From Calditrichia bacterium (GTDB lineage Bacteria; Calditrichota; Calditrichia; Calditrichales; Calditrichaceae): 29,592 bases of DNA. The notes beneath the pieces are model-generated. The model was not told the origin of the DNA, searched no databases, and worked only from the letters and a program-made list of their open reading frames with translations. The translations under genes and the position numbers were made by a program. Below, piece after piece: positions 14,071 through 21,077 of the stretch; the first letter of the stretch is position 1, and every line of letters starts with the position of its first letter. The stretch is taken from positions 1-29,592 of the forward strand of contig JALWEA010000410.1 of NCBI GenBank assembly GCA_027039465.1, in the 5' to 3' direction.

Positions 14071-16098
14071 ATGGCCTTAAAATATAAAATCCGTTCAAAC
14101 TTTAAACGGACTTTGGCAAGTCTCGTGCTGACTTCCATTTTCTTGTCTTTTGCTATACCTTTGCTGGCACAGAACGAAAGCATCTCCGATTGGATACATC
14201 CCAAGGCACAATTTAAATCCCGTTCGTTTTTGACAAAACCCGTTGGAGCCGATGTGCATCGACAAAAGTTTGATGCCTTGTATTACGGATTGCATTTTTG
14301 GATTGATTTACCGCATCGCACGATCAAAGCCCACGTTAAAGAGCGCTTTGCCAGTATGCAAGACGATTTAAATTCCATTACGCTCGATTTCAACAATGCA
14401 CAATTGAAAATCGACTCCGTTACCGGCGCCGCTCAAAGTTACGAACGGAGCGGTAGTTTTCTTAATCTTACTTTAGATCATTCTTATCAAAAAAACGATA
14501 CTTTCAGTGTAACGATTTATTATTCCGGCCTTCCCGAAAAACAAGACACGATTTCTTTTGTATTTGATTATCTGCCGAACGAAGATCAATATGTTTGGAC
14601 CTTAAGCGAACCCTACGGCGCTCGCGATTGGTGGCCTTGCAAAGATACACCGGCGGACAAGGCCGATTCCGCCGATATTTTTGTCACGGTACCCGAAAAA
14701 GATTTGGTTGCGTCCAACGGAACCATGGTTAGCGATCTTCCGGATTCCCAGCCTGGCTGGCACACGGTTCATTGGCATGAAGGTTACCCCATTACTACCT
14801 ATTTAATCTCCCTTGTGGTCGGCCCGCTGGCGCATTTTCAAGATTATTATCATTATTCCGCCACCGATTCCATGCTACTGGATTACTATGTTTTCCCGAT
14901 TCAACTTTACAGAGCGCAGGATATTTTTCAAGAAGTTCCCGATTATTTGGATGCCCTAAGCCATTTTTACGGACCATATCCTTTTTTAAAAGAGAAATAC
15001 GGCATGGCGCAATTCGGTTGGCGCGGCGGTATGGAGCACCAAACCCTTACCTCCATCGGCGGCGTTTACAAAAGCTGGCGCTTTTTATATGTGCATGAAT
15101 TGGGACATCAATGGTTCGGTGATAAAGTAACTTGTGCATCATGGCACGACATTTGGCTTAACGAAGGGTTTGCCACCTATTCCGAAGCACTGTATGCCCA
15201 ATGGGCCGGAGTCGATGAATACCCGCCAGGTATGGATGCGTATCATGCCTATATGGATCGCCTTTTTTATACGGATGACGGGACGATTATTATAACTGAT
15301 ACAACCCGTTTTTCGGAAATTTTCAGCGGTATTGTTTACCACAAAGGAGCCTGGCTTTTACACATGCTGCGCCATGTCATCGGCGACGAGGCCTTTTTTA
15401 CTTCATTAAGAACTTATTTAAAGGATCCCCGTTGGACGTACGGTTCCGTGCGCACCAGAGATTTCATCGAAACCTGTGAAAAGGTTTCCGGGCGGGACCT
15501 ACAACCTTTTTTCGATCAGTGGCTGAATTATCCTTTTTATCCCACTTACGAATACGAATGGACAATCAAGCAAACCTCCGGCGGCGTTCAAGTTGAAACG
15601 ACCATTCGACAGACACAGCAGCAAACCGTTTACACCATGCCTGTTGATTTAAAATTTGTTTTTGCGAACAAACAGGATACCGTTATCACCGTGCAAAATG
15701 ATAAAATCACTCAGACGTATCATTTTTTACTTAAGCATGAACCGATCCAACTCATTTTTGATCCCGACCATTGGATCTTATCCGAAAATAAGGAAGTCAC
15801 ACCGGCAGCTTACACAAACTTTGCGGAAATCTATCGTGTTTACCCGAATCCGTCTCCGGGCCTCGTAAAGATTGAATTGCGACATTTACTCAATCAAAAA
15901 GTAACCGTTGATATTTATGATATTCAAGGCAGGTTAATTCGAACATTGGAAAGCAATGCACAGCAATTTTTTCTGCACACTTATATTTGGGACGGGAAAA
16001 ATAAAAACGGCCAAACGGTAGCCAGCGGTGTTTACATTATTCGTACCCATGCGGAAGGCATTCCGAGTAGACAGCGGAAGGTGATCATTTTAAGATAG
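14071..16098 (+). CDS. M1-family zinc aminopeptidase with T9SS sorting domain
   Basis: A secreted gluzincin metallopeptidase of 675 residues. A signal peptide covers about 1-34 (LASLVLTSIFLSFAIPLLAQ). The M1 N-terminal beta domain follows, with the substrate-site motif GGMEHQT at 319-325 (the GxMEN motif with His in place of Asn, a known variant). The zinc site is HELGH (342-346) with Glu365 in LNEGFATY exactly 18 residues further on. The last 90 residues form a type A sorting domain starting VYPNPSPGLVKIEL and ending GVYIIRTHAEG...RKVIILR, so the protein should leave the cell by the type IX system. GAAGGG stands eight bases before the ATG. It probably trims peptides released by secreted proteases such as the C25 enzyme nearby; that partnership is inference. 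Confidence 0.93.
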   Translation: MALKYKIRSNFKRTLASLVLTSIFLSFAIPLLAQNESISDWIHPKAQFKSRSFLTKPVGADVHRQKFDALYYGLHFWIDLPHRTIKAHVKERFASMQDDLNSITLDFNNAQLKIDSVTGAAQSYERSGSFLNLTLDHSYQKNDTFSVTIYYSGLPEKQDTISFVFDYLPNEDQYVWTLSEPYGARDWWPCKDTPADKADSADIFVTVPEKDLVASNGTMVSDLPDSQPGWHTVHWHEGYPITTYLISLVVGPLAHFQDYYHYSATDSMLLDYYVFPIQLYRAQDIFQEVPDYLDALSHFYGPYPFLKEKYGMAQFGWRGGMEHQTLTSIGGVYKSWRFLYVHELGHQWFGDKVTCASWHDIWLNEGFATYSEALYAQWAGVDEYPPGMDAYHAYMDRLFYTDDGTIIITDTTRFSEIFSGIVYHKGAWLLHMLRHVIGDEAFFTSLRTYLKDPRWTYGSVRTRDFIETCEKVSGRDLQPFFDQWLNYPFYPTYEYEWTIKQTSGGVQVETTIRQTQQQTVYTMPVDLKFVFANKQDTVITVQNDKITQTYHFLLKHEPIQLIFDPDHWILSENKEVTPAAYTNFAEIYRVYPNPSPGLVKIELRHLLNQKVTVDIYDIQGRLIRTLESNAQQFFLHTYIWDGKNKNGQTVASGVYIIRTHAEGIPSRQRKVIILR

Positions 16099-16192
16099 CG
16101 AGAAAAGTAATTTTCCGGGTTATTCCGTTTTTAGCGATTGGAAACAAAAGCAATATTTAATTGATTTAAATGAAGTTCGCCTGTTTTTATTA

Positions 16193-17371
16193 TTACCAAA
16201 TACCCGGAATCTTTGTACCGCAATAAGGACATCGTCCGTTTTTTATTTTCATACTTCTCACGGTAAAGCCGATGCGTTCCACCAATACTTTTCCGCAATG
16301 CGGGCAATAAGTATTTTCAGCCGGATTACCAGGAACATTCCCGATATAAACATAGTGCAATCCTTCGGCATCGGCAATGGCCTTGCAGCGTTCCAAAGTA
16401 GCAACCGGAGTGGGCGGTAAATTTTTAAGCAGATATTGCGGGAAAAAGCGTGTGAAATGGATGGGCACATCCGGGCCTAAATTACGCATGATCCAACGCG
16501 ACAGTTCTTTAATTTCTTTTTCGCTATCGTTTAAGGTCGGTACTACCAAATAGACAATTTCCAACCAACGCCCCTGATTGTGAATGGTTTCGATGGCATC
16601 CAAAACCGGTTTTAATTCTCCGTGCACCACATCTTTGTAATATTGATCGCTAAACGCTTTTAAATCCACTTTGATGGCATCCACCACTTTACACAGTTCT
16701 TTAATGGGTTCCTGTTCGATGTAGGCAGCCGTAATCACCACACTTTTAACGTCTTCCCGGTGACCGGCTTCGGCCGTATCGTACATGTATTCGTAAAAAA
16801 TAGTAGGTTCGTTGTAAGTGTAAGCAATGGTTTTAGCGTCGTATTCTTTAGCCATTTGCGCAATCTTTTCGGGCGGCATGTAAAAACTGTTTACCTGCTC
16901 CGGTGTAACTTGCGAGATTTCCCAATTTTGGCAGAATTTGCAATTCAAATTGCAGCCTGCAGTGGCGATGGAAAAGGCCATGGAACCCGGGTAAAAATGA
17001 AACAATGGTTTTTTCTCAATAGGATCCGTATGATAGGTAACCGGCCGGGCATAAACTAAGGTGTAATAAGTGCCGCCCCTATTTTCCCGCACGCCGCAAT
17101 AGCCTCGTTCGTGATCGTCAATTACACATTGACGCGGACAAAGCTGGCACTTGATCTGTTTATGCTCCAACTTTTTCCAATAACGTGCTTTTCGTACATA
17201 GCGATCGTCTTCACCGGATGCGGCAATGACCGAAGCTCCGTCGGACCAATTCAATACCGGTAAGCTCATCACCAGTCCGGCAGCCGAGGCCAGTTTTAAA
17301 AACGTACGGCGATCCATGCCTTCTTTTTTCTTATCCGGCCATTGATCAATCATTGAAAAATGTTTGTTCAT
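16193..17371 (-). CDS. amrS: AmmeMemoRadiSam-type radical SAM protein with Tat leader
   Basis: A 392-residue radical SAM protein of the AmrS type. The cluster motif is C-x3-C-x2-C (Cys140, Cys144, Cys147 in CNLNCKFCQNW). An N-terminal cysteine group (75, 78, 82, 92; CQLCPRQC and YCG) precedes it, and a zinc-ribbon-like C-terminus has Cys356, Cys359, Cys381 and Cys384. The family occurs with AMMECR1 and MEMO proteins, neither of which is in the window; the reaction is unknown to me. Unusually, residues 20-40 read DRRTFLKLASAAGLVMSLPVL, a good twin-arginine signal, so the folded Fe-S protein may be exported. GAGGTGATCA precedes the ATG. The DUF362 gene lies 177 bases upstream, in the same direction and also with a Tat leader. 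Confidence 0.9.
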   Translation of the reverse strand: MNKHFSMIDQWPDKKKEGMDRRTFLKLASAAGLVMSLPVLNWSDGASVIAASGEDDRYVRKARYWKKLEHKQIKCQLCPRQCVIDDHERGYCGVRENRGGTYYTLVYARPVTYHTDPIEKKPLFHFYPGSMAFSIATAGCNLNCKFCQNWEISQVTPEQVNSFYMPPEKIAQMAKEYDAKTIAYTYNEPTIFYEYMYDTAEAGHREDVKSVVITAAYIEQEPIKELCKVVDAIKVDLKAFSDQYYKDVVHGELKPVLDAIETIHNQGRWLEIVYLVVPTLNDSEKEIKELSRWIMRNLGPDVPIHFTRFFPQYLLKNLPPTPVATLERCKAIADAEGLHYVYIGNVPGNPAENTYCPHCGKVLVERIGFTVRSMKIKNGRCPYCGTKIPGIW

Positions 17372-17548
17372 TGATCACCTCGGTAACGCTTGTTTTGCCT
17401 AATTTTTCAGCCGATTAAAATGAACTTTTTTCGTCTTTTCCGGTGCATGACGCCGTTTATTTCGTCGGTAATTCGTTTTTTGGACACATTTCTCTTTTCG
17501 ATATTTTTATAAACGAAATAACCGACGGCCGCTATTCAACTCATCTTT

Positions 17549-18544
17549 TTAACTTGCGGTTACTTTAATCGTTTCAATCATTTTCGGGTTACTTTGCCCC
17601 AACGCATGCTCGGAATCCGACGCAGTAAAAATGTAAGTAGGTTCCCGTCCTTCTTCTTTCAATGAACGGAATCCCATGGCTTTGCGTTTGCTTTCGATTA
17701 TTTGCCATCCCGTGTAATCGATAGCCACACGATCCCGACCGACGATGAGCCCGCCAAACTTCCATCGCCATTGAGGCATGTAAGCCGGCCCTCCGTGGTA
17801 CTGCGCTTCCAACGCATCCACAATGGAAAAACGAACTTTTTGGCGAATCACCGGGAATGCATTGACATCGGCAATGTAGGGATCTCCGACATTCAGATGA
17901 TATTTGTTCGGATTGTGAATGGCGCCGAATAAATTCTTTAACGAAATGGAAACGCCGGCAATACTGTGATCACGTAACAGGCCGATGTTGATGATGCCGT
18001 CACACAAATTGGTTATGGTGCGTGTAAGCAGACTCCCGGCTTGTCCGAAAACGTAGAGTTTGGGAGCAAATCCGACGGCATCATTGCCGAAAACTCTCGG
18101 GCCTTTGCCCTTGTAATTAATACGGAAGCCGCCTTCTTCAAGGTCTTTATTCAACCGATCCCAAATAATAATGTCATTGGCCCGAATGCCTGCCTGAAGT
18201 AAGCGTTCCACCACAGCATCCACCAGCTCCTTGTGAGTTGACCCATGCCCTGAAAGGCAATTGACTTTAATACCGATGACTTCACCCGGATGAACGATTT
18301 TGCGCCAAGCGCGCAACGGAACATCCACATCAAAATAGGTTTGCATGGACAGATCCAATAAATTAAGCAGGCGGTCGCTATCGACATGACGATTGTGAAA
18401 GATTTTAGCATCTTGGACAATCACTACACGAGATTTACCCGAGGAAGAAATTCGATCCGAAGGAAGCAAAATGCGCGGCAGCCAAAGTGTGCCGCCAAAA
18501 AGAACGCTTTTCTTGAGGAACTTTCGCCTGTCCATAAAAAGCAC
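17549..18544 (-). CDS. DUF362 protein with Tat leader
   Basis: A 331-residue protein of the DUF362 family, function unknown; some relatives carry ferredoxin domains, but this one has none and only two cysteines (in VNCLSGHG and NLCDGI). The N-terminus DRRKFLKKSVLFGGTLWLPRILL is a twin-arginine type signal, so it should act in the periplasm. Conserved features include KVNCLSGHGSTHKELVDAVVERL, IIIWDR and VSISLKNLFGAIHNP. The start is uncertain: GTG at 18544 has AGG four bases upstream, while the ATG at 18535 begins three residues later; either keeps the signal. It lies upstream of amrS on the same strand and may share a transcript with it. Confidence 0.82.
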   Translation of the reverse strand: MLFMDRRKFLKKSVLFGGTLWLPRILLPSDRISSSGKSRVVIVQDAKIFHNRHVDSDRLLNLLDLSMQTYFDVDVPLRAWRKIVHPGEVIGIKVNCLSGHGSTHKELVDAVVERLLQAGIRANDIIIWDRLNKDLEEGGFRINYKGKGPRVFGNDAVGFAPKLYVFGQAGSLLTRTITNLCDGIINIGLLRDHSIAGVSISLKNLFGAIHNPNKYHLNVGDPYIADVNAFPVIRQKVRFSIVDALEAQYHGGPAYMPQWRWKFGGLIVGRDRVAIDYTGWQIIESKRKAMGFRSLKEEGREPTYIFTASDSEHALGQSNPKMIETIKVTAS

Positions 18545-18850
18545 GATGCCTAAAGTTTTTCTTCTAAATTAAATGAACAACTCGTTAACATCAAATATTA
18601 AATGCAATTATTTGAGAAAAGTTTATAAGGTTAAATACCTAATATCATTTTAGGGAAATTTTTGTGTTTCAACCCACCCTCCTTCCCCCTCCCTGCGATC
18701 AACGCAGGGAGGGGGAGTCAGAGAGGGTGGGTCAAAACGAATTCATTTTTTACTACAATTTTAGGAGTTAAAGAAATAAATTAAATTTTATGTACCCATT
18801 TTGTTTGATTTTCGCATCTAATAAATAATAAAACAGGAGCAATAAAGCGT
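18545..18850. other. Intergenic region between divergent genes
   Basis: About 300 bases between the divergent DUF362 and J-protein genes. Apart from the large hairpin at 18672-18732 it is AT-rich and gene-free. It must hold promoters for both directions; none stands out. AGGAG at 18835-18839, eleven bases before the J-protein ATG, is its probable ribosome site. No CIRCE-type element (TTAGCACTC-N9-GAGTGCTAA) is present. Confidence 0.6.
18672..18732. repeat. Large two-stage C/G-rich hairpin repeat, copy C
   Basis: The outer arms ACCCACCCTC (18672-18681) and GAGGGTGGGT (18723-18732) and the inner arms CCCCCTCCCTGCG (18685-18697) and CGCAGGGAGGGGG (18703-18715) are both perfect, with an ATCAA loop. 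The whole 61-base element can form one long stem with a small internal loop, or a cruciform. It lacks a T-tract. It lies between two divergent genes, where a terminator is not needed. Confidence 0.85.
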
Positions 18851-19279
18851 ATGAAGGATTACTATAAAATCTTGGGAATTAAACGCGACGCTTCTCAGAA
18901 AGAAATAAAAAATGCGTATCGGCATTTGGCCAAAAAGCACCACCCGGATGCGACCGGTAAAAAAACCGATGAACAATTTAAAAATATTCAGGAAGCTTAC
19001 AGTACATTAAGCGATCCCGAGAAGCGTTCCGATTATGATGCCTGTTTGGGAGAATCCGTGCGTGTTCGCGTTCGCACCTCGGTTTCCAACAAAGTTCGCT
19101 ATCAAAAGCGAGGTGGTTTCTCGGTGGAGCCTTTGATTCCTCGCGATAGTAATCAACCCGCTTCATTTTCCGACCCTTTTTCAAACCGTTTTTCCGATGA
19201 ATTCGATGATTTGTTTGATCGTTTACGGGCTTACCTATTCCGCCGCTTTTTCTCAGATGATGAGGATTTTTTCTTCTAA
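18851..19279 (+). CDS. Short J-domain protein
   Basis: A 142-residue DnaJ-like co-chaperone. Residues 1-64 are a complete J domain with the HPD triad at 31-33 and the helix IV signature LSDPEKRSDYD, so it should stimulate the ATPase of a DnaK. There is no Gly/Phe region, no zinc finger and no C-terminal substrate-binding barrel. The remaining 78 residues are poorly ordered, with an Asp/Phe/Arg-rich end (FSDPFSNRFSDEFDDLF and RRFFSDDEDFFF). It is thus a class C J protein, whose tail would decide its client or location. It heads the chaperone island but is separated from the Hsp20 operon by 288 bases and its own spacer. No DnaK or GrpE gene is in the window. Confidence 0.9.
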   Translation: MKDYYKILGIKRDASQKEIKNAYRHLAKKHHPDATGKKTDEQFKNIQEAYSTLSDPEKRSDYDACLGESVRVRVRTSVSNKVRYQKRGGFSVEPLIPRDSNQPASFSDPFSNRFSDEFDDLFDRLRAYLFRRFFSDDEDFFF

Positions 19280-19370
19280 TTCCATCAGAATTAAATTCTC
19301 ACTTGCAAAACATTTTTTTATTTACAAATACCCCTTTTATGCCTATCTGACCGGCGCTTCCTTTACCTTC

Positions 19371-19434
19371 GACAGAGCCGTCTGTCAGATTTTCTAACCT
19401 TTGTAAAATTTTTCTTAATTCTGTCAAACTGACA
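19371..19434. promoter_or_regulatory. Pair of inverted repeats upstream of the Hsp20 operon (candidate activator sites)
   Basis: Site 1 is GACAGA-GCCG-TCTGTC (19371-19386). Site 2 is TGTCA-AAC-TGACA (19422-19434), preceded by TC, so both contain the half-site TCTGTCA (19381-19387 and 19420-19426). Their centres lie about 150 and 100 bases upstream of the start predicted from the sigma-54-like element, the usual position for an enhancer-binding protein. Site 1 could alternatively be a weak terminator of the J-protein gene, as it is followed by AGATTTTC. Confidence 0.45.
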
Positions 19435-19503
19435 AAATTTTAAATCAAAAAATTCGCGCACGAGTAGAATAGATATTTACTTGATTTTATTAGATTTACA
19501 TAT

Positions 19504-19520
19504 TTGGCACGCCATTTGTA
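19504..19520 (+). promoter_or_regulatory. Sigma-54-like -24/-12 promoter of the Hsp20 operon
   Basis: TTGGCACGCCATTTGTA (19504-19520) matches the sigma-54 consensus TGGCACG-N4-TTGCA at every position but one (T for C in the -12 dinucleotide). The distance from GG to GT is the required 12 bases. Transcription would start near 19531, giving a 5' leader of about 37 bases. The element was found by eye; a housekeeping-type promoter cannot be excluded in this AT-rich stretch. Confidence 0.5.
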
Positions 19521-19567
19521 AAATAAATAAGCGAAAACGTTAAATCGAAACAAAGGAGGGCGGAAAA

Positions 19568-20002
19568 ATGTATTTAAGCAGAATATGGCAATTTGATCCG
19601 TGGCGTGAATTGGATCGGATTCATGATGAAATGAACCGTTTGTTTTCCAATACGCTCGGACGGAATGTTGCCAGCAGTTATCCGGCCATTAACATTTGGG
19701 TTAATAATGACGGCGCTCTGGTAACAGCCGAACTGCCGGGTTTTGATGTTAAAGACCTGGACATTACGGTATTGAATGACGAGCTGCGCATCAAAGGAAC
19801 TCGTAAAAAACCGGATTTTGGTAAAGACGTACAAATTCATCGTTTGGAATCCGGTGTGGATAGCTTCCAGCGCACCATTCAATTACCCTACGCTGTTGAG
19901 AGCGACAAGGTTGAAGCTAAATTCGAACGAGGTGTTTTAACCATTACTTTACCGCGAGCCGAAGCAGACAAACCTCGTAAAATTCAAGTTTCAACCAAAT
20001 AA
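19568..20002 (+). CDS. Small heat shock protein Hsp20, first of three
   Basis: ATP-independent holdase of the alpha-crystallin family, 144 residues. The N-terminal arm (1-37) begins MYLSRIWQFDPWRELDRIHDEM, a common Hsp20 opening. The alpha-crystallin domain spans about 38-132 and contains AELPGFDVKDLDITV and the GVLTITLP signature (122-129). The C-terminal oligomer-locking I-x-V motif is Ile139-Gln-Val141. AAAGGAGG lies exactly eight bases before the ATG, the same as in the next two genes. It is the promoter-proximal gene of the operon and follows the sigma-54-like element. Of the three it has the shortest beta5-beta7 loop (KKPDFGKDV). Confidence 0.95.
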   Translation: MYLSRIWQFDPWRELDRIHDEMNRLFSNTLGRNVASSYPAINIWVNNDGALVTAELPGFDVKDLDITVLNDELRIKGTRKKPDFGKDVQIHRLESGVDSFQRTIQLPYAVESDKVEAKFERGVLTITLPRAEADKPRKIQVSTK

Positions 20003-20007
20003 TTTTG

Positions 20008-20026
20008 AAAGGAGGTGAGAACTATG
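20008..20026 (+). promoter_or_regulatory. Strong ribosome site of the second Hsp20
   Basis: AAAGGAGG (20008-20015) stands eight bases before the ATG at 20024. An in-frame GTG overlaps the Shine-Dalgarno (20015-20017) and would extend the protein by three residues, but it cannot be used together with this ribosome site. Confidence 0.85.
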
Positions 20027-20425
20027 GCCGAGAAAAAAACGTTACAAAAACGTAAAACCGAACAGGTAGAAAAAGTCGAAAGAACGCATGATCGCAATGT
20101 TTTTATCCCTGTTGTGGATATTTACGAAACCAATGACGAAATCATATTAGTGGCAGAAATGCCTGGTGTTGATGAAAAATCCATCGACGTAACTCTTGAT
20201 AACGATATCTTAACCATTCGCGGACGGGCCATTGATGAAAAACCCGAGGGTTACGAGCTGGTTTACAGTGAATACGAAGTCGGTGATTTCGAACGTTCTT
20301 TCAGCATCAATGAATCGATTGATGTTGATAAAATCGAAGCGCAGTATCACAACGGCGTATTGACGGTCAAATTACCGAAAACCGAACCTGCAAAAGCGAA
20401 AAAAATCGAAGTTAAAATTAAATAA
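20024..20425 (+). CDS. Small heat shock protein Hsp20, second of three
   Basis: A 133-residue Hsp20. Its N-terminal arm is short and highly charged (AEKKTLQKRKTEQVEKVE) and lacks the usual PF/W-rich opening, so it probably differs in client binding or oligomer size. The alpha-crystallin domain runs from about 28 to 119, with AEMPGVDEKSIDVTL and GVLTVKLP (111-118). The I-x-V anchor is Ile128-Glu-Val130. The ATG at 20024 is favoured over the overlapping GTG at 20015 because of the Shine-Dalgarno placement. Only 21 bases separate it from the first Hsp20. The three proteins are clearly different in sequence, so the duplication is old or they were assembled as paralogues. Confidence 0.95.
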   Translation: MAEKKTLQKRKTEQVEKVERTHDRNVFIPVVDIYETNDEIILVAEMPGVDEKSIDVTLDNDILTIRGRAIDEKPEGYELVYSEYEVGDFERSFSINESIDVDKIEAQYHNGVLTVKLPKTEPAKAKKIEVKIK

Positions 20426-20437
20426 CATCACTTTGTG

Positions 20438-20456
20438 AAAGGAGGTGAGGACAATG
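20438..20456 (+). promoter_or_regulatory. Strong ribosome site of the third Hsp20
   Basis: AAAGGAGG (20438-20445) is eight bases before the ATG at 20454. The block from TGAAAGGAGGTGAG to the ATGGC start is nearly identical to that of the second Hsp20 (20006-20028), although the coding sequences differ strongly. Confidence 0.85.
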
Positions 20457-20957
20457 GCAATCCGTGATTTGGTTAAAAATAACCCGTTGAAAAAAAATAT
20501 TCCTGTTCGCCGTGAAGATCTGATGAGTCCGTTTTATTCGCTGCAAAAAGAAATCAATCGGATTTTCGATGACTTCATGAGCGATTTGGCTCCAAGCAAA
20601 TGGTTCGGCGAAGAGGAAATGAGCTTTGTGCCGAGCATTGACGTAAAAGAAAAAGACAAAGAAATTATTGTGAAGGCTGAACTTCCGGGAATGGATGCCG
20701 ACGACATCGACATCAGCATTTCCGATGATGTTTTGACTTTGCGCGGTGAAAAGAAGGAAGAAAAGGAAGAAAAAGAAGGCGATTACTATCGTCATGAATT
20801 AACGTATGGTAGCTTCCATCGTGATATTCCATTGCCGGCTGAAGTTGAAACCGATAAAGTGGAAGCCGAATTTAAGAAAGGCGTCCTGAAAATTCGATTA
20901 CCTAAAAAACCGGAAGCTCAGCGCAAAGCCAAAAAAATTCAGGTTAAAAGCAAATAA
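20454..20957 (+). CDS. Small heat shock protein Hsp20, third of three
   Basis: A 167-residue Hsp20, the longest of the three. The N-terminal arm (1-56) contains MSPFYSLQKEINRIFDDFM, typical of the class that assembles with other Hsp20s. The alpha-crystallin domain spans about 57-152, with AELPGMDADDIDISI and GVLKIRLP (143-150). The loop between beta5 and beta7 carries a charged insert (GEKKEEKEEKEGDYY), normal for bacterial class A Hsp20s. The I-x-V anchor is Ile162-Gln-Val164. The ATG at 20454 has AAAGGAGG eight bases upstream; the earlier in-frame GTG at 20445 lies inside the Shine-Dalgarno. A clean terminator follows, closing the operon. Confidence 0.95.
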   Translation: MAIRDLVKNNPLKKNIPVRREDLMSPFYSLQKEINRIFDDFMSDLAPSKWFGEEEMSFVPSIDVKEKDKEIIVKAELPGMDADDIDISISDDVLTLRGEKKEEKEEKEGDYYRHELTYGSFHRDIPLPAEVETDKVEAEFKKGVLKIRLPKKPEAQRKAKKIQVKSK

Positions 20958-20980
20958 TCCGAAAAACTAAATTAAAGAAC

Positions 20981-21013
20981 AAAGGCCGGCACTTGTTATT
21001 GTCGGCCTTTTCT
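20981..21013 (+). terminator. Terminator of the Hsp20 operon
   Basis: AAAGGCCG (20981-20988) pairs perfectly with CGGCCTTT (21003-21010) around a 14-base loop, followed by TTC and T-rich sequence. It lies 23 bases beyond the third Hsp20 stop, so the CbpA-type gene after it needs its own promoter or read-through. Confidence 0.85.
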
Positions 21014-21077
21014 TTATCAAAAAGAATTGATTGGAATGAGAAAAATTTTATCTTGTTAAAAAACGGAGGAGAAATGA

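Noticed and set aside
13869..14087. Open frame of 72 codons upstream of the M1 peptidase
   Set aside because: It overlaps the true M1 start in another frame, lacks a ribosome site and has no recognisable character.
18545..18850. CIRCE or HspR-type operator before the chaperone genes
   Set aside because: No TTAGCACTC/GAGTGCTAA or similar palindrome is present; the only symmetry is the C/G-rich hairpin family, which also occurs next to non-chaperone genes.
19531..19567. RNA thermometer in the Hsp20 leader
   Set aside because: The short leader is purine-rich and contains no U-stretch or other sequence able to pair with the AAAGGAGG.
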